DNA from: an uncultured Bacteroidales bacterium
GTDB taxonomy: Bacteria; Bacteroidota; Bacteroidia; Bacteroidales; Bacteroidaceae
Direction of reading: 5' to 3'
Assembly: GCA_902803195.1 (NCBI GenBank)
Contig: CADCOX010000422.1
Span: 1 to 5,130, forward strand
Length of the DNA: 5,130 bases
Both the position numbers and the translations under genes were made by a program. A model generated the notes under the pieces. The model was not told the DNA's origin. It searched no databases and saw nothing but the letters and a program-made list of their open reading frames with translations. Shown here piece by piece: positions 1 through 4,457 of this stretch. Position 1 is the stretch's first letter. Each line of letters starts with the position of its first letter.

Positions 1-42
1 CCCCTCGCGTACTATACGCTCAACCCCTCGCCTACTATACGC
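1..42. repeat. Two-copy direct repeat, 23-bp period
   Basis: CCCCTCGCGTACTATACGC at 1-19 recurs at 24-42 with one mismatch (G to C at the ninth base). The copies are separated by TCAAC minus the shared C run, giving a 23-bp period. The first copy begins at the window edge, so the array may extend to the left. No coding frame explains it. Function unknown. Confidence 0.75.
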
Positions 43-51
43 ATCGCCCTT

Positions 52-65
52 CACGTATATACGTG
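52..65. repeat. 14-bp perfect palindrome CACGTATATACGTG
   Basis: CACGTATATACGTG is a perfect inverted repeat with no spacer, just downstream of the direct repeat. Such a symmetric site could bind a dimeric regulator, or it could be the core of a dispersed repeat. Nothing nearby identifies a partner protein. The symmetry is seen directly; any role is speculative. Confidence 0.5.
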
Positions 66-114
66 TAAGCCGCTGCCTCCATATGTGCTGCCCCACCCTC
101 CCTAACACCTAAAA

Positions 115-228
115 AGATTGACGAAGATTGACGTCCAGATTGACGAAGATTGACGTCCAGATTGACGGAGATTGACGTCCTAAACATTCAACGAAGATTG
201 ACGTTCAGATTGACGAAGATTGACGTCC
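115..228. repeat. Five-copy 22-bp tandem repeat of GATTGACG motifs
   Basis: The unit is AGATTGACGA followed by AGATTGACGTCC (22 bp), itself an imperfect duplication of a 10-12 bp half-unit. Copies lie at 115-136 (exact), 137-158 (exact), 159-180 (one mismatch), 185-206 (degenerate left half, one mismatch in the right half) and 207-228 (exact). A 4-bp spacer, taaa, precedes the fourth copy. GATTGACG occurs exactly nine times, starting at 116, 126, 138, 148, 160, 170, 196, 208 and 218, so starts alternate at 10 and 12 bp, about one helical turn. There is no unique-spacer pattern, so it is not CRISPR. It resembles an iteron or multi-site operator in form, but no replication or regulator gene is visible. 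Confidence 0.9.
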
Positions 229-274
229 CGAAAAAAACAATCATTCACGTCCTCTGAATATTAGACGTCAATCT
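217..274. repeat. Inverted copy of the tandem-repeat half-unit
   Basis: GACGTCAATCT at 264-274 is the exact reverse complement of AGATTGACGTC at 217-227, the last half-unit of the tandem array. The arms are 11 bp with a 36-bp loop. The inverted copy ends the GATTGACG array and leads directly into the first CGTCCGCTCGGC box at 276. It could form a stem in RNA or cruciform DNA, or simply be an oppositely oriented binding site. Confidence 0.6.
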
Positions 275-275
275 A

Positions 276-400
276 CGTCCGCTCGGCCCGAAGGGACGCT
301 TGACACTTCAAGAATCTTTTCGTCCGCTCGGCATCCCGAAGGGTGACGCTTGACACTTCAAGAATCTTTCCGTCCGCTCGGCCCTCATCGAAGAGGGCGG
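276..400. repeat. Three CGTCCGCTCGGC box-hairpin modules
   Basis: The 12-bp box CGTCCGCTCGGC occurs exactly at 276-287, 321-332 and 371-382 (spacings 45 and 50 bp). A short inverted repeat follows each box: CCC-GAA-GGG at 287-295, CATCCC-GAA-GGGTG at 332-345 (one bulged T), and GCCCTC-ATCGAA-GAGGGC at 381-398. Between boxes, a 25-bp segment is repeated exactly at 295-319 and 345-369; it starts GACGCTTGACACTTC and ends AAGAATCTTT. The box is constant while the hairpin sequence varies but stays paired, which suggests a structured dispersed element. I have an impression that similar sequences are scattered through Bacteroidales genomes, but this was not checked. Confidence 0.85.
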
Positions 401-446
401 CATCAAGAAATTTGCCTCGCGGCTCAAAAAAAGTGACCGCAAGTAG
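381..446 (+). pseudogene. Possible 3' remnant of an unidentified gene
   Basis: An open frame running into TAG at 444-446 encodes a tail ending GGIKKFASRLKKSDRK. Its codons (GCC, CTC, ATC, GGC, AAG, CGG) resemble those of the GC-rich downstream genes. The frame is open only back to a TGA at 351-353, and its upstream part runs through the repeat modules with no start codon or plausible protein. It may be the C-terminal end of a gene whose body was lost or replaced by repeats. It may equally be chance, since its first part coincides with the third hairpin. I do not recognise the peptide. Confidence 0.2.
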
Positions 447-467
447 CGTTAAATCAAAAATAACATG

Positions 468-476
468 TAACTTTGT
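468..476 (+). promoter_or_regulatory. Bacteroidetes -7 promoter element for gene 1
   Basis: TAACTTTGT matches the Bacteroidetes housekeeping sigma -7 consensus TAnnTTTGY at every defined position. It lies in an AT-rich stretch 111 bp before the ATG at 587. No good -33 TTTG box is visible at the usual 19-21 bp spacing (only a weak GTT around 448-450). Transcription would start a few bases downstream, near 480-486, giving a leader of about 100 nt. It probably drives genes 1 and 2. Confidence 0.5.
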
Positions 477-586
477 AACCGAAAAAGGCAGAAATGATGG
501 AAACCTCCCTGTGAAATAACCTCATCACGCCCCTTTATCTCAACACATTAATCAATCCTTCAATTACTCATTTACTTCATAAACGT
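477..586 (+). other. Leader of gene 1, no structure seen
   Basis: This is the AT-rich untranslated stretch between the putative promoter and the first ATG. I see no strong hairpin, riboswitch-like element or Shine-Dalgarno sequence. The bases just before the start (acttcataaacgt) are A/T-rich, as is usual for Bacteroidetes genes, which rarely use Shine-Dalgarno pairing. Confidence 0.4.
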
Positions 587-3415
587 ATGAAAACGAAACA
601 TCTACTTATCACCCTGCTTGCCCTCTTCGCAAGCATCACTGCTTCGGCCTACACCTGGACCGATAGAAATGGTACAATATGGAATTTTACCGTAAATGAT
701 GGTAACGCATCATTATACAAGGGTACTTCCTCTGCTTGCATCAGCGGTACTATTCCAACTACATTAACCGTCCCTTCTAAGGTCTATATCGGCGAAACGG
801 CGTACCCAGTCACATCGATTGGAGGCTATGCGTTCGCTAGTTGCGTCAACCTAACCGCCATCACCATTCCAAACGGCGTCACTTCGATTGGAGACAACGC
901 GTTTCAATACTGTTACAAACTAACCGCTATCACCATTCCAGAAAGCGTCACTTCTATTGGGACAAATGCTTTTAGGAAGAACACTAGCTTAGCCGCTATC
1001 ACTATCCCTGAAGGCGTCACTTCGATTGGAAATCTCGCGTTCATTGATACTTCTACCGATATTCACCTAACTGGCACAACTCCTCCGGTTGTCCAGTCAA
1101 GTACCTTCACTAATTTCAATATTATCTATGTTCCTTCTAGTGCTTTGGAGACTTATCGTTCAGCTGTCATTTGGAAAACATGGAGTACGCATATCATCGC
1201 GGAAGGTGCTCAAACCGACTACGAACTCACCATTGAAGCCAAGTCTGACCGCCCTGCTCTCTTAGTGGCTATTGGAGAAGAGAATCTGGTGAACGTACTC
1301 AGTCTGAAGGTGCATGGCACCCTCAACGGCTATGATGTGATGGTGTTGCGCAACAAGATGGTCAACCTTCAACACATCGACCTCGGCGATGCTACGCTGG
1401 TGGCCAATGATAATGGCTATCAATACTATACGGGATGTTCCGTTCAGGAAGGTGTATTCGGAGATTATTTCTTCGAAGGCTGTGCCAACTTGCAATCCAT
1501 CATCTTCCCCAAGGACATCACATCCATCGGAGCTTATGCTTTAAGGAAGACCAACCTTCGTAGCGTGACCATTCCTGAAGGAGTGACAACGATTGGTCAG
1601 AGTACATTCAGTCAAGTGAGTACCCTCAAAACTATCACCTTCCCCTCCACGCTCAAGTCGATTGGAAGTGATGCTTTTAATTCCTGCTCTGGCCTCACCG
1701 AGCTTCGTCTCCCCCCTAGCGTGAAAACTATTGGTAGTAATGCTTTCCGAAATTGCTCTGCTTTAACAGAAGTGCGCATCCCCAGCTCCATCACTTCAAT
1801 TGGAGACTATGCTTTCAACGGCTGCAACAACGTCAAGAAGGTGTACACTTATACCTTAGAGCCGACCAGCATCAACCAAAATACGTTCAGCACCTTCACG
1901 ACGGCGACGCTCTACGTGCCGCATCAGAGCTATTGGACCTACTGGATGAACACGCAATGGAGCCAGTTCCTGACCATCAACGAGTTCAACGAGCCGTATG
2001 AGTACTTCTACCTGAACGGCGATTATACGCTGGACGACGACACGGGCACCCTCGACGGCAATCCCGACGCCGATCTGAACGACGGCAGCGGCCTCATCGT
2101 TGACGGCTCCGACACGCAGGGACTGGACGACGTCAACCAGAACCAGAACGGCGACGGCACCGGCTCGAGCATCATCGGCAACGACGACGGCGAGAACACG
2201 GGCAACCTCGACGTGAACTACCTGCACATCAATATCACCGTCAGTGCCAACAAGTGGTATTTCTTCTGCTTCCCGTTCAACGTGAATGTGGCCGACTGCA
2301 CCTACCCCGGCGACTACGTCTGGAAGGAGTACAAGGGTCTGCTACGCGCCACCACGGGCAAGGGTTGGAAGACGTTCGACGGCAACCTCCTCGAGGCCTT
2401 CCACGGCTATGGCTTCCGCACCAACAAGGCGGGCACCCTCGTCATCACCGTCCAGAAGCCTAAGTTCGGCGGCGATCGTCCGGCAACGCTCTTAGAGTAT
2501 ATCGCCGAGAGCATTCAAGACGCCAGCTGGAACCTCATCGGCAACGCCTACTCGAGCTACTACAACTTCACCGAGCAGGACTTCGACGCTCCGTTCACCG
2601 TATGGAACGGCAGCAGCTACGTAGCCTACCGCCCGGGCGACGACGACTACCACCTGCGCCCCTACGAGGCCTTCTTCACGCAGAAACCCTCGCATGCCGA
2701 CAAGGTACAGTTCAAGGCCGAGCGCCGCGAGACGCACAAGCAGAGTCAGGCCACAGCTGCCCAGCAGGCTCAGCGTCGCCGTGAGCGCGGCATCAACCCC
2801 GACCGCCTGCTCACGAACCTGTTCATCACCGACAACGACACGGCTTACGTTGACCGCACACGCGTCGTCCTCAACGAGCGAGCCAGTCACGACTACGAAA
2901 TCGAATGCGACGCCGCCAAGTTCCTCTCGACGGACGCCCCGGCTCAGCTCTACAGCGTCGGCGACAACGTACAATATGCCATCAACGAGCGTCCGGCCGC
3001 CGGCGACATTCATCTGGCTTACGTGGCCATGAAGGCGGGTCAGCTGAGCATCGGCGCCGAGCGCATGGATCAGCCCATGGTGCTTGTGGACACCGAGATG
3101 GGCACCACCTTCGACCTCAGCCTCGGTACCTACGACTTCACGACGGAGGCTGGCACCTTCGAGCACCGCTTCCTGCTGCGTCCCGCCTCGGGCGTGGTGA
3201 CGGCTCTCGTCGACCTGCGCCAGCAGACGGGCGTGCTCATCGGCCAGCAGACGGGCGGCATCGCCATCGGAGGTGCTGAGGGCAAGACCGTGAACGTCTA
3301 CACGACCGACGGCGCACTCGTAGCCAGCCACAACGGCAACGGCTTCGTCGCCCTCAAGCGCGGCATCTATGTCATCAACGTGGACGGCAAGACGGCCAAG
3401 ATGCCTGTCCGCTAA
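587..3415 (+). CDS. BspA-like leucine-rich-repeat surface protein
   Basis: A 942-residue exported protein. Residues 1-21 form a signal peptide (MKTKH, then hydrophobic LLITLLALFA, cleavage near ASA-Y), which fixes the start. BspA-type (LRR_5) repeats of 23 residues, with the pattern VTSIGxxAFxxCxxLTxITIPxx, form two arrays at about 75-157 and 290-425. Each array ends in a similar cap: TTPPVVQSSTF...IIYVPSSALETYRSA...W at 164-200 and LEPTSINQNTF...TLYVPHQSYWTYW at 424-453. A D/G/N-rich acidic linker spans about 470-545. Next comes a beta-type region at about 546-700 (YFFCFPFNV, WNLIGNAYSSYY), an Arg/Gln-rich stretch at 710-735 and a further beta-rich region at 740-865. The last 45 or so residues (VNVYTTDGALV, LKRGIYVINVDG, ending KMPVR) resemble the T9SS type A sorting tail. 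BspA relatives bind host matrix proteins or other bacteria; adhesion here is inferred. The ligand is unknown. Base composition shifts from AT-rich in the 5' part to GC-rich in the 3' part. Confidence 0.93.
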   Translation: MKTKHLLITLLALFASITASAYTWTDRNGTIWNFTVNDGNASLYKGTSSACISGTIPTTLTVPSKVYIGETAYPVTSIGGYAFASCVNLTAITIPNGVTSIGDNAFQYCYKLTAITIPESVTSIGTNAFRKNTSLAAITIPEGVTSIGNLAFIDTSTDIHLTGTTPPVVQSSTFTNFNIIYVPSSALETYRSAVIWKTWSTHIIAEGAQTDYELTIEAKSDRPALLVAIGEENLVNVLSLKVHGTLNGYDVMVLRNKMVNLQHIDLGDATLVANDNGYQYYTGCSVQEGVFGDYFFEGCANLQSIIFPKDITSIGAYALRKTNLRSVTIPEGVTTIGQSTFSQVSTLKTITFPSTLKSIGSDAFNSCSGLTELRLPPSVKTIGSNAFRNCSALTEVRIPSSITSIGDYAFNGCNNVKKVYTYTLEPTSINQNTFSTFTTATLYVPHQSYWTYWMNTQWSQFLTINEFNEPYEYFYLNGDYTLDDDTGTLDGNPDADLNDGSGLIVDGSDTQGLDDVNQNQNGDGTGSSIIGNDDGENTGNLDVNYLHINITVSANKWYFFCFPFNVNVADCTYPGDYVWKEYKGLLRATTGKGWKTFDGNLLEAFHGYGFRTNKAGTLVITVQKPKFGGDRPATLLEYIAESIQDASWNLIGNAYSSYYNFTEQDFDAPFTVWNGSSYVAYRPGDDDYHLRPYEAFFTQKPSHADKVQFKAERRETHKQSQATAAQQAQRRRERGINPDRLLTNLFITDNDTAYVDRTRVVLNERASHDYEIECDAAKFLSTDAPAQLYSVGDNVQYAINERPAAGDIHLAYVAMKAGQLSIGAERMDQPMVLVDTEMGTTFDLSLGTYDFTTEAGTFEHRFLLRPASGVVTALVDLRQQTGVLIGQQTGGIAIGGAEGKTVNVYTTDGALVASHNGNGFVALKRGIYVINVDGKTAKMPVR
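809..1040 (+). repeat. First LRR repeat array, 69-bp units
   Basis: Three full 69-bp units and part of a fourth encode residues 75-97, 98-120, 121-143 and 144 onward. Similarity is high at DNA level: an 18-bp stretch beginning GGCGTCACTTCG is identical at 875-892 and 1013-1030, exactly two units apart. A 20-bp stretch at 851-870 recurs at 920-939 with one mismatch. This suggests recent unit duplication and potential for copy-number change. Confidence 0.85.
1517..1858 (+). repeat. Second LRR repeat array, 66-69-bp units
   Basis: Five units encode residues 311-332 (22 residues), 333-355, 356-378, 379-401 and 402-424. Each carries the core xTSIGxxAFxxCxxLxxVxIP. The units are more diverged from one another in DNA than those of the first array, so this array appears older or under different selection. 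An additional LRR-like stretch (VFGDYFFEGCANLQSIIFPKD, residues 290-310) leads into it. Confidence 0.8.
1994..2221 (+). other. Acidic Asp/Gly/Asn-rich linker region in gene 1
   Basis: Residues about 470-545 are dominated by Asp, Gly and Asn, for example LDGNPDADLNDGSG, DDVNQNQNGDGTG and GNDDGENTG. This low-complexity stretch separates the LRR arrays from the C-terminal beta-rich regions. Spaced acidic residues could bind calcium, but no canonical loop repeats regularly, so I treat it as a flexible linker. Part of the segment is dense in GACG and GGC codon runs and is clearly GC-richer than the LRR DNA before it. Confidence 0.6.
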
Positions 3416-3439
3416 TCATCAACGAACAGCGCATACACG

Positions 3440-4306
3440 ATGAATGCCATCACACAACAGATTACACGGCTCCTCCCGACGCTCTCCCTCAGGGGAGGGC
3501 TCGGAGTGGGCCTCGCCTTCTTCGCCTTGAGCCTGTTCGCCCAAAGCCCCTACGACCCGGGCGACCCGCCTGAGCCCTGGACGAGATACAAGGTGACCGT
3601 CAGCGCCGCCAATCCGTCGTCATGCAACGTCAGCGGCACCGGACAATACACGACTGGCACAAGTGTGACCATCAGCAGCTCAGCCAGCGCGGAGTACACC
3701 TTCAGCCACTGGACCAAGAACGGCGAGCGCATAGACCAACCCGCGCGCTTCACCTACACGGTGGAGAGCGAGAGCGTGACCTTCGTTGCCCACTACACCT
3801 ACTCGCCCGGCGACCCCGAGGAGCCGTCGATGGTCCTGCAGAGCAGGCTCTACCTGGCGAGTTCGTCGCCCGACGCCGTGAGCTTCAACCGCACGAGCGG
3901 CGCCAAGGCGAACTGCGGCGAGACGGTCTACGTCCAAGCGTACGTCAGCCAAGGCTACAAGTTCCTCGGGTGGTATGAGGGCGAGATGCTCCTGAGCACA
4001 TCACAAGGGTTCAACTACCTGATGCCCACCGAGAGCGTGACGCTGACGGCGCGCGTCCGATACGACCCCGACGACCCCGACGATCCTTCCTCGCCCGGCG
4101 GTGATATCCAGAACTTCATCACGGGCGACGTCAACGGCGACTACAAGGTCACTATCGCCGATGTGACGGCGCTCGTGAACATCATCCTCGGCAAGGACGA
4201 CACTGAGCCTTATCAGTACAACCATGACGCCTCCGACGTGAACAAGGACAGCAAAGTCACCATCGCCGACGTCACCTCCCTCGTGAATATCATCCTTGGG
4301 AAATAA
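3440..4306 (+). CDS. Secreted InlB-B-repeat-like protein with dockerin-like tail
   Basis: A 288-residue exported protein of unknown ligand. The signal peptide covers residues 1-34 (hydrophobic GVGLAFFALSLFA, cleavage before QS); no other in-frame ATG lies near, so this start is preferred. Asp/Pro-rich linkers (36-47, 122-131, 208-222) alternate with two domains of about 72 residues (50-121 and 135-208). Both have the divergent InlB B-repeat pattern: VTVSA...GT.V.I...Y.FSHW..NG then FTYTVESESVTFVAHY, and ETVYVQA...GYKFLGWYEG then NYLMPTESVTLTARV. The C-terminus has two dockerin-like calcium loops at 230-252 and 266-288, each starting DVNxDxKVTIAD and ending LVNIILGK, with all acidic and Asn ligand positions intact. 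Dockerins bind cohesins in cellulosomes; in Bacteroidales this tail is common without known cohesins, so its role here is open. It starts 24 bp after gene 1, probably in the same transcript. Confidence 0.88.
   Translation: MNAITQQITRLLPTLSLRGGLGVGLAFFALSLFAQSPYDPGDPPEPWTRYKVTVSAANPSSCNVSGTGQYTTGTSVTISSSASAEYTFSHWTKNGERIDQPARFTYTVESESVTFVAHYTYSPGDPEEPSMVLQSRLYLASSSPDAVSFNRTSGAKANCGETVYVQAYVSQGYKFLGWYEGEMLLSTSQGFNYLMPTESVTLTARVRYDPDDPDDPSSPGGDIQNFITGDVNGDYKVTIADVTALVNIILGKDDTEPYQYNHDASDVNKDSKVTIADVTSLVNIILGK
3481..3500. repeat. Hairpin within signal-peptide codons of gene 2
   Basis: GCTCTCCC, loop TCAG, then GGGAGGGC form an 8-bp stem (one G-U pair) at codons 14-21 of gene 2. The sequence CTCCCTCAGGGGAGGGCTCGG resembles GC-rich palindromic elements that I recall being dispersed in Bacteroidetes genomes, usually between genes. 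Here it is read in frame as LSLRGGLGVG and supplies part of the signal-peptide region. It may reduce translation of gene 2. Confidence 0.5.
4127..4303 (+). repeat. Duplicated dockerin-like calcium-loop coding segment
   Basis: The segments 4127-4195 and 4235-4303 each encode 23 residues. They differ at only four positions (G/K, Y/S, A/S, and otherwise the same D-V-N, K-V-T-I-A-D-V-T, L-V-N-I-I-L-G-K frame). The 13-residue spacer is DDTEPYQYNHDAS. Calcium-ligand positions D1, N3, D5 and D12 are intact in both. The coding sequence stops directly after the second loop, so the pair forms the extreme C-terminus. Confidence 0.8.
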
Positions 4307-4336
4307 ACGGGAACGTGAACTTTACTAGGAAAGGAG

Positions 4337-4420
4337 ATGCGGAGGAAATGCGGAGGAAATTAACTCAGTAAATAATTATCATTTTCTGAATTATATTTTC
4401 TGCGCATTTCCTCCGCATTT
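4337..4420. repeat. Intergenic inverted repeat of GCGGAGGAAAT units
   Basis: ATGCGGAGGAAATGCG at 4337-4352 pairs perfectly with CGCATTTCCTCCGCAT at 4403-4418 (16 bp, 50-nt loop). Because the left arm is a tandem 11-bp repeat, a second register also pairs perfectly: 4346-4360 with 4406-4420 (15 bp). The AT-rich loop holds an inner stem, ATAATT (4372-4377) with AATTAT (4389-4394). The structure lies between genes 2 and 3 and could act as a terminator, mRNA 3'-end protector or small palindromic mobile element. A U-tract of the intrinsic-terminator type does not directly follow. Confidence 0.8.
4392..4400 (+). promoter_or_regulatory. Candidate -7 element for gene 3
   Basis: TATATTTTC matches TAnnTTTGY at all defined positions except the G. 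It sits in the loop of the intergenic inverted repeat, 58 bp before the ATG at 4458. No -33 TTTG box is evident at the right spacing. An alternative, TATCATTTG nearer the start (around 4439-4445), has one base too many in the spacer. Weak call; the 151-bp gap itself suggests that gene 3 has its own promoter. Confidence 0.2.
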
Positions 4421-4457
4421 ACTTTCAAAGTCGAGAATATCATTTGAGTAGAAAAAG

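Noticed and set aside
115..228. CRISPR array
   Set aside because: The units abut without unique spacers and the repeat is internally duplicated; no cas genes are present.
308..388. 26-codon minus-strand ORF with ATG (contains FLKCQASPFGMPSGR)
   Set aside because: It lies entirely within the box-hairpin repeats, so the peptide is a by-product of the repeat sequence; no start context or conserved protein features.
1994..2221. Dockerin or calcium-repeat domain in gene 1
   Set aside because: Asp and Asn are abundant but the spacing does not repeat as a D-x-N-x-D loop; better described as an acidic linker.
1856..2227. 123-codon minus-strand ORF
   Set aside because: Val/Ala-rich antisense shadow of the gene 1 linker region.
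2905..3279. 124-codon plus-strand ORF in another frame of gene 1
   Set aside because: Arg/Gly/His-rich out-of-frame product with no domain features; gene 1 reads through without interruption.
2492..3331. 279-codon minus-strand ORF opposite gene 1
   Set aside because: Low-complexity Val/Ala/Gly/Arg-rich product lying antisense to a well-supported gene; typical shadow frame in GC-rich DNA.
3481..3500. Intrinsic terminator between genes 1 and 2
   Set aside because: The hairpin lies inside the gene 2 coding frame and is not followed by a T run.
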